A stretch of 64,000 nucleotides of DNA from positions 248,001 through 312,000 of the forward strand of contig JAJSPD010000010.1 of the NCBI GenBank assembly GCA_021307315.1, in the 5' to 3' direction. How positions within the stretch are numbered: the stretch's first letter is position 1; each line of letters begins with the position of its first letter. This document shows positions 22,131-34,397 of the stretch, piece after piece. The translations under genes were made by a program, and so were the position numbers. The DNA comes from Bisporella sp. PMI_857. Taxonomy: Eukaryota; Ascomycota; Leotiomycetes; Helotiales; Helotiaceae. The notes beneath the pieces are model-generated. The model ran no database searches and was not told where the DNA came from. It was given only the letters and a program-made list of their open reading frames with translations.

Positions 22131-25100
22131 TCACTTCAAACGCGGATTATTAAGAGTTGCAAAAATTCTTCGACTAGCGGCTTGTGCGTTAACCCTTCCT
22201 ACCACGCTCGCTGCCAAGTCAGGAATGAGTGTCGCTAGCATTAGGCTTGCCTCAGTGCGACTTTTAGACTTCTCAATTGCTGATCTAGGCCTGCCCTCTG
22301 GTTTCTTGACACCGCCTGGCCACATATTGTCTTTGAGAAGGTTGATGTACTTGACGATGGCGTCCTCGTCAATAAGTCCTTTAACGGTATCCCGAACCTT
22401 CCTTTCGATCGTACCACCAAGGAGCTGGTGAAGCACAACAACCACCGCACGGCCTCGCAACCAATTGTTCCCACGATTGAGCTCAAACACCTCAAGGAAG
22501 ATATCACAAATCGGCTTTACGAACGGCTCCAGCTCTTTATCCTCAAAAGCGTTAAGCTCTGCTTCCGCTTCCGCGGCGGTGACCGGGTCCTCGCCTAGAA
22601 CTGCTGGCATTGTGGTGAGTTGACTGGTAGCAGCTGACAGCAAGTTCTGCCCTGCTACTGAAAGTTGATCCAGTACAGGAATGTTTCCTAAGATATCCTC
22701 CATCCCATTCGCGACGGAGTTGTAGAACTGAGTCATGTAATCCTTCTTATCCTCAGGGTCTTGGAGATCGTCACCGCCTAGGCCAATGGCACTCTGTGAT
22801 AAGAAAGCACGAAGCTCTCGGCTTCGGCAAACTTCTGGTAGTAGCAGAATATTTTGCAAATACTTTTCGAGTGCGATTCGGCGTTTATGAAGGAACTCAC
22901 TCTGTAACTTCATGACCATTCTCCGTCTTGGGAAGTCGAGATGTCTCACAGAAGGATATTTCATCCTTAGGCGTTGATGTAATTCGTGAAATTCGCTGTA
23001 TCGGCGAGTGATAGTCCATGTTGCTGCCGGCATCTGCTCGCCAGCTTTTCGTTGTACTTCGATAATGTAGACCGCAAAAGTCGAACCATCATCCTCTTTG
23101 CCTGTCATGATTGACTTGATCTTGATGGTTGACCGACCGTAGAGGCTATTATCACTCTCCTGAATAACATATTGTTGACGTTGGAGTTCTTTGCGACGGA
23201 TTTCACGCTGTAAACTAGCTTTGGACTTTCGTAAGATCCGCAACTCGGCTGTGTTGTTAGTAAGTTCTGCTTTCCTGGTCAGAGAGTCGACTACAGCATC
23301 TTGAGCAACAAGTCGATCAATATCTGTAGTAAGGGTGGTGATCGCTTCGGCAAGTCCAAGATCTCCTGGCGCAGCTTCATGGACTTCGTCCTCGACATCT
23401 GGCTGTTTTTCATTTTCTGGATCATCATGCTCATCTGCGATGAACTTTTGCTCATCGCCAAATAAATCATCATCGGTAAATACTCCGATTCTTGAGGACG
23501 TATTGACAAGACCCAGAGATGCAATACTTGGTCGGTCTTTTTCAATGTCTCTACCAAACAAATCTAGCCTCTTATGGTCGATCGAGCTTCGAGTGGAGCT
23601 TTTGCCATTTGGTGACGTAGCACTTGTAGCTGGCGAGTCAAATGGGTCATCATCACCAAATAATGATTGCCGAACGTCCTCTGAAGCAGATTTGTCTTCC
23701 ATAATGCTGTTCAAGGCAACCTCCATAGCTTCGACCACATTTTTGTCCGGGACCACCATCTCAGGCTCTCCGTCGAGACTGTGTACCGAGTCATTCATAG
23801 CCTCACTATCGAAGTCTTCATCGTCAAAAAGCGGCGAGGAGGATTCATCTAGGGAAGCTCGAGGCATGGCAGTTAAATCTGATACACGATTTGCAGAATG
23901 CAAATCTGCCGAGGACACCGCTGCCCGGCGCAAATCGTTCTTCTTTGGAACGAATTTCGCAGACACTTTTGAGATAGCAGTCGGCTTGGTAAACAAAGCT
24001 GCAGAAGAGCTTGCTCTAATGGGCAAATTCGGTTTTTGAAGCGTATGGCCAAGTTTCGAGGGTGGAATTGGCGAAACCGGACTTACAGCTGGTTTCGATG
24101 TTTCTTGGGCTGTGAGACATTTATAGAATAGATCCGACTTCTTAAAAGCTGGAAAATACTTCTCCTGCATAACCTCAAGAGCGGATGTCTGCGCTCTAAG
24201 CGTTGCTCTCCTAGCCTGTACGTACTGTTGCGTGGTGGCATTCTCGCCGGCTTTAAGGAAATCTCGAACTAGTTTCTTCGAAGCCTCCGGGACTTTGAGC
24301 TCAGGTTTGGTTAGATAAGCACCGTTGATCTGTGCGAGATCATTTCTGTCCGATTCAGTCCATGATGCCATCGCCGCAGGTATATCATCATCTGGAGCAA
24401 GATCATCTTCTAACGGATTACGAAAGCCATCCACTACTATCCAGAATTGCACCAATGGCATAAGATTCTGCCGGTCCATGTACTCCATGAAGTAAGATAG
24501 ACCTGAGGCATCATGTAGGAGATCTACTAATGAGGCTGTTGCAAGCGCTGATTGAGACACATTACGAGCAGCATTGTGACCGGGCGGGCCAGCTTTTGTC
24601 CCACCTGCGGCTAGTACATTAACTCTTTGATCTAGAATTCTCTTACCTATCTCCAGACGCCTCAGGTAGAGCGGGTCTTGGTTCTCTTTCGACGCATCTT
24701 TCATGAATTGACTCGAAACCTCACTTCTGAAGCGACGCGCATCCGAAAGGTTATTGACTTTGCCAATAGCACGGACGAACTTCTCGAATTTGCGTTCATT
24801 ATCCCCGGGGGATAGCCGAGGAAATGAAATGAAGCGTGACGCTTTTGGAGCAGGTGATGCGTGCTGATCCAGGGCAGCCCGGAGCTTTCGAACCGTGGAA
24901 CGGTCTTGAAGCATTGTACGACCCTGTAATTTGTGAGCCATCATTGCACGACAATAAATCGAAGCCTCATACATATGCCTCCATGATTTGATTCCATGTA
25001 TCTGGGTCTGAAATCATCTGCATGACTGGTGAGAGGACGGCACATGCCACCAATTCCCTGATAATGACCCCAACTGCTCTGCTCGCAATGACATTTTCTG

Positions 25101-25842
25101 GCAACACCTTCGGCAGCAATTCTTTTGTCAAGTCTCGTAAATGTTCCTGTTGCACCAATTTTGCATCTGAGTATGCTAACGACGCCGCCGGGTGGAGTTT
25201 CCCATCTCTGTATTTGGCTGCTATGGCTAGGTCCAGCTCCTCAGATTCTGTCACACTGCGGTTGAGATGTTTCCCTCTGATTGCCCTTTCTGCCTCATAA
25301 AAATCCTTGAAATGTGCGGTCAAGATTGGGACAAAACGCGTGGTTGCAACCTCTACAATATCAATTGCTAACAATCTATCTCGAATGCTTCCTAGAGCCA
25401 GTCTAATCGTCCTATCGACTTCATTCGTAAATGCTGGGTTCTTGCTGATGTTCGAGTACCACGATTTCACAAAATCTCTTATTATAAGCTCTAGCAAATC
25501 ATCGAGCGCTTCGGATACGAAGAAATCGGAATAGAGGGGTTTCTTCCGGTAGGATTGTCGGATTTGGAGAGCTTCAATTTCGCTCTTCCATTTTGTCGTC
25601 GTAAGGAACGCTGGGCCATGAGGGCGCCGGCTTGCATTCCTTTGGCCATATTGTGAGCCTCGAGAAGTAAGGAGCAGGAGTCCTATGATCCCAAGTATTG
25701 TAAGGACGGCGCCAGCAATAAAAGCATGTCCAGCCCAGCGCAATGCGGGAGCCCAGCTGACTGCATATCCCCATGCGACGAAAGCTGCTATACCGGCTAT
25801 GATCACATCCCGTCGTCCAGGGGCCATAGTATGCGACGGCAA
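22131..25842 (-). CDS. MDM1: Mdm1-like PXA-RGS-PX-nexin tethering protein
   Basis: Two exons (24973-25842 and 22131-24923, 49-nt intron) give 1220 aa. Two N-terminal hydrophobic segments (residues about 13-60) are followed by a PXA domain (about 95-290, with EALDDLLELIIRDFVKSWY and AVGVIIRELVACAVLSPVMQMISDPD). The join YGRTMLQDRSTVRKLRAAL follows, then an RGS-like domain (LVDLLHDASGLSYFMEYMD), a long Ser/Asp-rich linker, a PX domain (RRYSEFHELHQRL, FPRRR), and a C-terminal nexin domain (FLEVFELNRGNNWLRGRAVV). This is the architecture of yeast Mdm1/Nvj3 and animal SNX13/14/25, ER-anchored proteins bridging ER to vacuole/lysosome and lipid droplets. The neighbouring frames overlap by 8 nt, which the intron explains; there is no frameshift. 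Confidence 0.93.
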
Positions 25843-26128
25843 AGTGTACCCTCTAGCGTCATGACTGTGGGATTTTATTCCAAAGCTTTGTCCCAGGCGT
25901 TATGGCACAGACAAGACACTTCCTCGGTTAAACTTTCCTAATAAGGCGATATATCACATGCGTTCATATCAGAGCAGTCTGCCATACTTCAAATAATTAA
26001 GCTCAAGTATTCATTACAGTTTTACGAGATATGCCAGTGCCTCCTTTGCAGACTTTGCTGCTCAAAGAAAGTGTGACCAAGAATGTATCATAAAGTTTGG
26101 TTGATTCACTACTAGACTTGAGAACATT

Positions 26129-27001
<873 letters not shown>

Positions 27002-27438
27002 GATTCCAGGATAGAATCTGAAATTGCTTGTCCAGCGAGGTCTGAGGAATAGAAATTGTGACATGCACAAGCAGCAGGTTAGACAAGGCTCGGGTCAAGG
27101 CTGAGATAGCTCGATGAAATATTTTGGTTGATAAAATTACACCGTATAAAATGCTAATGGCCCACCATTTTGAAACGCGGTGATAATAGGAACGAATCGA
27201 TCGAGGGGAGTCGAATGCTCCAGAGATAAGAATTAGCCTCAAATGGAATTCATGAAGAATGCATTATGGCATTTTCAATTTACCAGCAGAAGTAGCAGAA
27301 TGTGATGTTGTAGGAAAATGCGGTGCCCCCACGAACCCTAATATGCGGCCGCGTACCCCGTTCCATGGCAGTTATGCTGGCAATCGTCAGACCCCTTGGT
27401 ACTGATCCATTAACCCTTCCTCAGGTATACATTCCGAC
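27002..27438. promoter_or_regulatory. Divergent promoter region, TRM8 / small membrane protein
   Basis: A 437-bp gap between two start codons pointing away from each other, so it must hold both promoters. A NotI-like GCGGCCGC lies at 27345-27352. I could not assign factor-binding motifs. Confidence 0.5.
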
Positions 27439-27988
27439 ATGATCAATCTCCCTCCTCTCAAGAAAAGAATTACTTCCGGGTGCGCGAAGCAAGTCATACG
27501 GAGCTACTGTGCTCTTCCTCTCACTTGAAATACTCATTCAACGACTGTCTAGTGCGGGACATCAAGCTGAACTTGGGCAATCAGGCATTCAACCCCATGA
27601 TGTCTTGGTTCTCTATTCTGCCGCAGAGCTTTCTATATATTGAATACTGGGCTATCCGTGTCTTTGTGAGTTTGGAGACAGTTAGCAAATCGCTCTGCTT
27701 TGCTAATATAGATAGCTGTTCCTCGGTGCGCTCACAATTGGTCCTTGGCTGATAGTCATAATCTACGATATGGTTCTCTTCATATTCCGGATCACAACCT
27801 ACGACATTCCTTACATCGGCGGACGTGCGAGAAATCGTCCTAGACCTAGGGCACCAAGTCTAAGTGAGCGACCAAGCGGAAGAGCGCGAACATTTAGTCT
27901 CTCTGTGCCAACTAAAACCGCACTTGATACACCCGGTGACACAGTTAGAGAGCTAAAGAAACGGCTGGAAAAGACAGAAGAAGAATGA
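27439..27988 (+). CDS. Small two-helix membrane protein of unknown function
   Basis: Three exons (27439-27508, 27553-27665, 27716-27988) sum to 151 aa. The N-terminus (MINLPPLKKRITS) leads to LRDIKLNLGNQAFNPMMSWFSILPQSFLYIEYWAIRVF. A hydrophobic run across the exon 2/3 junction (LFLGALTIGPWLIVIIYDMVLFIF) follows, making one or two membrane segments. The C-terminal tail is Arg/Ser-rich and cytosol-like (RARNRPRPRAPSL) and ends in a charged helix (VRELKKRLEKTEEE). The first intron uses a weak GTGCTC donor, chosen because it is the only donor found that keeps frame; exons 2 and 3 are safer. No function is known to me. Confidence 0.7.
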
Positions 27989-28067
27989 ACGAGAGTACAG
28001 AGAACATTGCAGAATCATACGATGATCCCAATCACACTTTGTTTCTATCGCGCTTTGAGCATTAAGT

Positions 28068-29310
28068 TCAAACTCTTAGAACCTTGAGCAAGTCGCTAGT
28101 GACGCCCATAGCTGTGACATCTCCTCCAGCGCCTGCGCCTTGTATGATCAGAGGATTGGCACCGTATCGCTTAGTATACTATAACAGGAGTCAGCAAGAC
28201 GCCAAAGTATGAGCAATGCACCAGGAGAGTGCTTGACGGCTTCTTAACATGAGGAAGCGGCGCCATAATATACTTACGAAGCTGATAATGTTGTCACTAC
28301 CCTTTAGCGCAGCAATTGGATGTGAGCGGTCAAACTTCTCCAATCCAACCCTCACTTCCTTCTTCGCAACGTCAATACTCCCCACATATCTTACAACCTT
28401 GCCTTCCTTCTCCGCTGCAACCTTAATCTCTTCTAGCTGAGAATCAAACTCAGGTAGCTTTTGCAAGAACTCGTCTCCGCTTGCGACGCTTTCCAACTCC
28501 TTGGGTATCAAGCTTTGGACTGGGAAAGATGTTGGTGATTCTACTTCGAGTCCAGCAAGTCTTGCCAATATGGTCAATTTCCGTGCGACATCCAGACCGT
28601 TCAGGTCGTCTCGTGGATCAGGCTCTGTATATCCCAACTCCTTCGCCTTCTTCACCTCCGCAGACCACTTTCCGCCCGAGCCTTCTGTTGGAGCAAACGA
28701 GTTGAATAGGAAAGACATTGTCCCACTAAACACACCCTCAACTCGAGTTACTGAATCTCCAGTGTCGACAAGATCCTTCAATGTTGAGATGACTGGTAGG
28801 CCAGCACCAACAGAGCTCTCATGATATACTTGTGCTCCTGACAAAGCAGCTGTGGAGAAGATATCCTGCCAAAGCTTGTATGAGCCTGAGAATGCTTTCT
28901 TGTTGGGAGTAACAATACTGATGCCCTTGGATAGGAACGCTGGATATTGGTCTGCTATATCTTGCGAGCTTGTATTATCTACAAGGATGGCTTTAGATGG
29001 AGCAGCAGCTAGGAAGTCGACCACTTTGGGTAGAGGGAGAGGCTCTTGTGTTGATTTGGCAAGCTTGCCAGGGATATCTTCGTATGGGAGAGCATCGTAG
29101 TTTGAGGTGTAAAGAGCCTTTTTACTGCTAGACACGAAAACTAAAGACAGCGAAGCTTTGGTCGATATCCGGCCTGATAGAGATTCGAGCTGAGAGAGGA
29201 AGGCTTTGCTAACACCTCCCACACCTATGCAGTCACAGTTAGGCTTGTCTTTGATGGAGGGGTAGCAAGAAGGTACCAATTACGCCGATATAGACCTTTT
29301 TGGCTGGCAT
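28068..29310 (-). CDS. HOM6: Homoserine dehydrogenase
   Basis: Three exons (29277-29310, 28278-29224, 28068-28178) give 363 aa, the usual length of fungal monofunctional homoserine dehydrogenase. The NAD(P)-binding loop VYIGVIGVGGVSKAF spans the first intron. Further landmarks are LVDNTSSQDIA, ISIVTPNKKAFSG, YHESSVGAGLPVISTL, RVEGVFSGTMSFLFN and GYTEPDPRDDLNGLDVARKL with the catalytic Asp/Lys region. Exon 3 ends with the conserved QGAGAGGDVTAMGV. The enzyme reduces aspartate semialdehyde to homoserine, the branch point to threonine and methionine. It is divergent from the CCDC174-like gene. Confidence 0.96.
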
Positions 29311-29942
29311 AATGCTGTTTTATAGGATTGTGATTTTTATGTTGTGTTAATTGATAGTCTAGAAAGATTTGATATTCAGAATTGAAGAAAGTTCTGAAAT
29401 GCAAATGTAGAATCGATTTTCACACATTGAAGTCAACAATGGCGGGGTTCGAAAAGCAGCCCCCGATCACGCAACGCCAAGACAAATATCTCACGTTTCA
29501 GCCTTACCCGTTTCTAAGCTGCACCAGGTCGGCATTTCCTCAAAGTAGCAAAGTAATTATCTTACATCAACAAATCCGTTGTGTTTGGCAAAATCTCTAG
29601 AGATAATCAATATTCCCTTTAAATCTAAATCCAGAGTCGAGAGGTCTTGAGGCAAGCCTGCAATGCATCTTTGAGAACTCCACAACGGACGCCAAGAATC
29701 ACCACAATTGTCAGCCTCGCCATCCAGAGCTTTTAAGATACTTTCGCAGCTATCATTATTACAATCGGCGCCTCGACAATATCGAAACGAGTCTCAGTAC
29801 TAGCGATGGTACCATAGCAGCTGCACGAGGACAACTAAAGCATCCGAACGCGCGACAACTGTCTTGACATCCTTTTCTAACTACCCAAACGACAACTCCA
29901 CTCGTTCATCCCAAATCGCCCAGACCTACACCAAGACCCAAA
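29311..29942. promoter_or_regulatory. Divergent promoter region, HOM6 / CCDC174-like
   Basis: A 632-bp gap between divergent start codons. I looked for a Gcn4-type TGACTCA box, expected for an amino-acid biosynthesis gene, and found no exact match. No gene is supported. Confidence 0.45.
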
Positions 29943-30983
29943 ATGTCTCAAATGGACCCCAAAATGCTAGCAACAGGCCTCTATGGCGAGCAGCGTAAAC
30001 CAAAAAATAAGCCCCTCTCCCTCCCCGCCAGCACCTCCCTAGCCTTCTCATCGACCCTGACCTCCCTCCTTTCTACGCCTCCACCGGCGACCACCGGCGG
30101 CCGCGCGCGGCCCTCAAAGACGAAAACAGATATCTTTAGTAAGAAGAACCGGGGCGCGAAGGAGCGGGCGGAGAAGGATATGCAGGCTCTAGGGAAGACG
30201 GGGAAAGGGGAGGGATATGAGAGGGGTGTGGGGGCTTTGGAGGGCGAGGAGTGGGAGCGGAGCCGCATGATCATGGAGAGAAAGAGCAAGCGGTATAAGG
30301 CGATGAAGAGGGGCGATGAAGAGGGGGAAGGTGAGGGGCTGGTCGATTTCAATAGGAAGTGGGCGCAGGGCGAGGGCTCCTCGTCGGAGAGCGAAGTTGA
30401 TGAGGTGGATGGCGGGGAGACGGTGGAGTTTGAAGATGAGTATGGGCGTTTGAGGAAGGGCACGAAGGGCGAGGCGGAGAGGATGGAGAGGCGGAAGAGG
30501 AACGCCTTGAGGGGCGCGGAGGAGCTGGATCGGATGTCCGCCCGGCCGGCTATGCCTTCAAATCTTATCTACGGGGATGCTATCCAGGTTGAGGCTTTTA
30601 ACCCCGACGAAGATGTCAAGGTGAAGATGGCGGACTTGGCGAAGAGAAGGGATAGGAGCCTCACGCCGCCGCCGGCGCAGCACTATGAGGCGGACAAGGA
30701 GATTCGTTCAAAAGGCGTGGGATTCTTTGCGTTTTCCAAAGATGAGGAAATTAGGAAGAAGGAGATGGAGGGGTTGGAAAGGGAGAGGGAGGAGACGGAT
30801 CGGGTTAGGAGGCAGCGGGTGGAGGAGAAGGAGAGGAGGAAACGAGAAATTGAGGAGCGGAGACGGGTTATTGGGGAGAAGCGGGCCAGGAAACAGGCGG
30901 ATAGCTTCCTGGAGGGCTTGAGTGCAGATTTCGAGAGCGAGGGAGCGGGTAAGAAGGATGATGCGAAGCCAGATGATGGATAA
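29943..30983 (+). CDS. CCDC174-family nuclear coiled-coil protein
   Basis: A single exon of 346 aa, almost entirely charged. The hallmarks of the CCDC174 family are present: FEDEYGRLRKGTKGEAERM in the middle and SKGVGFFAFSKDEEIRKKEM before a long basic/acidic coiled coil (residues about 260-325). The N-terminal third contains LYGEQRKPKNKPLSLP and KTDIFSKKNRGAKERAEKD. In animals CCDC174 is associated with the exon junction complex; the fungal role is unknown. Codon use is very G-rich compared with neighbouring genes, but within the range of charged proteins of this type. Confidence 0.85.
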   Translation: MSQMDPKMLATGLYGEQRKPKNKPLSLPASTSLAFSSTLTSLLSTPPPATTGGRARPSKTKTDIFSKKNRGAKERAEKDMQALGKTGKGEGYERGVGALEGEEWERSRMIMERKSKRYKAMKRGDEEGEGEGLVDFNRKWAQGEGSSSESEVDEVDGGETVEFEDEYGRLRKGTKGEAERMERRKRNALRGAEELDRMSARPAMPSNLIYGDAIQVEAFNPDEDVKVKMADLAKRRDRSLTPPPAQHYEADKEIRSKGVGFFAFSKDEEIRKKEMEGLEREREETDRVRRQRVEEKERRKREIEERRRVIGEKRARKQADSFLEGLSADFESEGAGKKDDAKPDDG

Positions 30984-31305
30984 ATCAAATATATCATTCA
31001 CATCAGATTGATACAATGCTTGAACAACGTCGACATAAACAAAAGTCAGACAGACTATTCGGTTCATGCTCAAGTTGATTGAGAACGATGATAAGTCCCG
31101 AATCTGCCTGCTATGTTCAACTCGATGCCACGTTATATGTATTCGAGCGACGAAGCACTACAGAATATGCAATCCCGTAAATATAACCTATTAAAGTCGC
31201 ATCCCGAGGCTCTATATGTCCACCGATGGTCTATGGAAAGAATCTTTTTTGCTCTAAAAAAGCACACAACGCAAATATCATCATCTATTTCTTTTTTTCT
31301 CGAAA
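30984..31305. other. Convergent 3' region between CCDC174-like and ERG13
   Basis: A 322-bp gap between two convergent genes, holding both 3' ends. Nothing else is seen. Confidence 0.5.
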
Positions 31306-32849
31306 TTAGGCTTTGATCTGGTATTTTCGGCGGTACATATCATCAACGCTCTCGAGGTAGTAGACGCCTTTAGCAATGGAGTCAGCGCTGCCACTAGGGG
31401 TGTAGCTCTTTTGTAGATGAGCTTTCTTTCGGAGCTCGCAGAACTGAGTCAAGTTAGTCCGATATCTTTAAATTGTATGATTAAGCTTACCGCTTCGTAT
31501 TGTTCTGGTGCAAGAGTTATGCGCGCAGCAAGTCTCGCCTTGATATCCAAGGTCTTTTGAAAAATTTCTGTGGAGCCAACAACCTTCAGAGAGAACAAGC
31601 TTGATGCCAGACCACTTCCGTAGCTGAAAATACCTATTCTCTTTCCCTGAAGTGCTGAGCTATCAACATTGGATAACAAGCTGGCAAGTCCACCGTATAC
31701 ACTGGCAGTATACATGTTTCCGCACATTGTTGGGACTTCAATGCTAGGCTGCACGCGCTCATTGAAGCGCTTCTTGGTCAATGCCATGAAAGTCTTCTCT
31801 ACTACCTTGTCGCTGAGAGACTGGGTATAATCCATGTCCTTAAGCTCAGCTGGGACATCTGCAAACGCAGGTGAGGTTGGGTTGCTCAGATAGTCATTGT
31901 AGAGCAGGCGTGCGTATGACTTAGAGACTAGTTTGCAGGTAGGCGCGTGGAATGACATGTAGTCAAATCTATCAAGACCTTGTGGCTCCTCTGACTTCTC
32001 GCCATTTCCATTGGCGTATCCGTTAACTTGATGTTTAAGAGTCTGTTCGCGCTTGTTATAGGCTTTGTAGCAAGCATCCACAGCCTCAGTGTAACACTTG
32101 ACGGAGAAGTGACCGTCAACAACAGGGTACTCGCTGGTTAGATCGGGCTTATAGAAATCATAGACATGCTGCATATAGCTTCCTCGGAGTCCGGGCTCGA
32201 CAACAATTGGTGCATCAGGACCAATGAGCATGGCAACGCAGCCAGCACCACCAGTAGGTCTGGCATTCCCTTTAGCGTATAGCGCAATGTCTCCTGCTAC
32301 TACAATCGCGTCTCTACCGTCCCAAGCAGAGGACTCCATCCAGTTTACCGAGTTGAAAAAAGCGTTGGTGCCTCCATAGCAAGCGTTCACAGTATCCACT
32401 CCCTCGATGTTTGTGTTGTCTCCAAAAAGTTGCATGAGAATTGACTTGACAGACTTTGACTTGTCAAGAATGGTCTCAGTGCCGACTTCGAGACGTCCAA
32501 TGGAGTTAGTATCGATTTGGTACTTGCTCAACAGGTTCGAGAGGGCGGTCAGCGCAAATGAATAGATGTCTTTTGTATTAAGTCAGCTTTGGGTTATAAA
32601 CAAGGTACGAGATTGACAGTCACCTTCTCTATCATCGCAGAAGCCCATCTTGGTCTGCCCAAGACCAATGGTATATTTGCCTGCAGGAATGCCATCGAAC
32701 TTTTCTAGCTCGGCCTGGTCTACGCACTGCAGTGGCAATTAGTCGTCAGTCTGCCCAAGATCTCAAGTTTAGAAGACCAAAATGTGAGAACGTACCTGAT
32801 TTGGAAAATAAATTTCTAGGGCCTTGATTCCAATGTTCTTTGGGGCCAT
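31306..32849 (-). CDS. ERG13: Hydroxymethylglutaryl-CoA synthase
   Basis: Four exons (32796-32849, 32624-32726, 31491-32569, 31306-31443) give 457 aa. Order of landmarks: [14 protein letters not shown] at the N-terminus; [37 protein letters not shown] with the nucleophilic Cys; [24 protein letters not shown] with the catalytic His; [15 protein letters not shown]; and [16 protein letters not shown] with the SYGSG loop. The tail [18 protein letters not shown] and [16 protein letters not shown] is typical of fungal enzymes. It condenses acetyl-CoA with acetoacetyl-CoA at the start of the mevalonate pathway to ergosterol. There is no mitochondrial presequence, in keeping with the cytosolic enzyme. 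Confidence 0.97.
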
Positions 32850-33937
32850 GGTGAGTGAAGCGGCGGTGTGGGTTGTGAAGATGTTTTGAAAGGACCTGCG
32901 AGCTCGGTTTTCTCTCTTCTCGAGGATATGAAGATGGCGAATAATTCAGAAACGAAATGTGAAATCTGAGTTGAGAGATATTATCAGGAACTAATACTCT
33001 TCTTGTATCTCGCTTTTGTGCTTGGTAATATGGAAGGCAAGGCTGCAAGATTGAGAGAAAGGGGGGCATAACACACGATAAGAACTTCTTCTACAAGCTT
33101 ACACGGCTACAACTGCCACTATATCTTTAGCGGGGATCTAAGCTTTATAAGGATATTTTTCGTCGAAATTGTTGGGGGGTATCCTAGCAAATGATAATAT
33201 GTCGGCAACCAAAACTGAGAGATTGTACAGAGTTTTGGAAAGTCGTATTGGTTACGTTGGGAGGAAAATTTACTTAAGAACTGGAGGGAAAGTGTGCCCC
33301 TCTTCTCTAGCAAGGTACCTACAACAGTACCGGTTATCGGGAATTCTGTAGTGTCAGCTCGGACTTCTAACATTCGGAAGCCTAAAGTGGTGCTGCTCTC
33401 AAAGGAGATTGGTGAAAAAAGGTAATGCAGGAACAGCACGACTGGTCCAATGAAATGAACTGAGGCAGTGCAATAGTATATGTTATACAACTCAACGGTG
33501 TATGTCTCTATAACCAAATGCTTCTTTTTATTTTTTTATCATATTTTTTTTAGTGCCATACCATAATGTATTAGCCCGTATATTAATATGGATACTTCTT
33601 TATGTTTTACCGCCATCAATTTCCACTTGAACATTAAAAAGCACAGGTTTGCGAATTGCCAGGACTTCATGTCTTCAGCTGGTAAGGGCTGCAGCTAGCT
33701 GTCGAAACGCAGATTCTTACCATTATAAATCACGACTCGTACTCGCGAGACGCCTTGCCCTGCCTTTTGATGATGCACCTGTAGTTGCACCTCTGCATGT
33801 CAGCCATGTTCGGCCAGCGCAACATGCCAAGAACCCGCTCCCCCACTACTCAAAAGTACAACAATACCGAAGGGATTAACGAGGGGAGTGTCACGGTATT
33901 CGAAAGCAGTGGCTGACGCCTTACATACTTAAGGGTA
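32850..33937. other. Intergenic: ERG13 promoter and AT-rich tract
   Basis: The first 250 bp are the ERG13 promoter and leader. From about 33480 the sequence becomes AT-rich. Short ORFs at 33119-33517 and 33649-33879 show no family features. Confidence 0.5.
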
Positions 33938-33992
33938 CAGTCACCCACCAGAAGTCTTCGCGGTTTTGTGATTTTACACCAAAAGTCACGTA
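33938..33992 (+). repeat. Left terminal inverted repeat of the MITE
   Basis: Pairs with 34341-34395 in inverted orientation. The first six bases outside the TA diverge somewhat, and the block from AAGTCTTCGCG to TTACACCAAAA is nearly identical. Confidence 0.75.
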
Positions 33993-34340
33993 TTATAGCA
34001 TTAAAATAATTAACGAATTAGCCACAAGACAGTGAAATTTTATATATAAAACTTGTTTATATTTAAGTTGACTAATATTTTTTATTTCTTATTGTAATTT
34101 CATCTTTATTACTATAGTAAGACAAAGCGAAAAAGTTGGGGAGTCGCGAAATTTAGCCAATTTACACCAAAATTCGTGTAAATTTCAACTTTTGTAAATT
34201 AAACACTCTAGAACTTTGTAAGCTTAAAATAATCAAATAAAGTTTATTAGTAAACTAAAGTTGAATTACTAAAAATATTATTGCTTGTTAATATTAAATT
34301 TAGTTGTAGTATAATATTATTGAGTAAATTGGCTGCAAAA

Positions 34341-34395
34341 AGGGCGAGTTTTGGTGTAAAATTGCGAAAACGCGAAGACTTTTGGACTAGTACTG
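34341..34395 (-). repeat. Right terminal inverted repeat of the MITE
   Basis: Inverted partner of 33938-33992. The two arms differ at several positions, so the insertion is not recent. Confidence 0.75.
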
Positions 34396-34397
34396 TA

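Larger units (their letters stand above)
33938..34395. mobile_element. 458-bp MITE with TA target-site duplication
   Basis: Both ends begin CAGT and are flanked by TA (33936-33937 and 34396-34397). The termini form an imperfect inverted repeat of about 55 bp, with the best block AAGTCTTCGCG then ATTTTACACCAAAA. The interior is very AT-rich and has no ORF, so the element is non-autonomous. TA duplications and CAGT ends fit Tc1/mariner-type transposition; no parent transposase is in the window. A third copy of the TTACACCAAAA block lies inside at 34162-34172. The boundaries rest on the matching TA and CAGT at both ends. Confidence 0.78.

Noticed and set aside
23335..24039. 234-codon Ser-rich ORF on the plus strand
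   Set aside because: It is antisense to the acidic/Ser-rich linker of the MDM1-like gene, has no domain, and is explained by the codon bias of the sense strand.
24924..24980. Apparent frameshift between two overlapping ORFs in the MDM1-like gene
   Set aside because: A 49-nt intron with proper GT and AG joins the frames exactly and restores the family sequence YGRTMLQDR.
29311..29942. Gcn4/CpcA box upstream of HOM6
   Set aside because: No exact TGACTCA was found, and partial matches occur by chance at this length.
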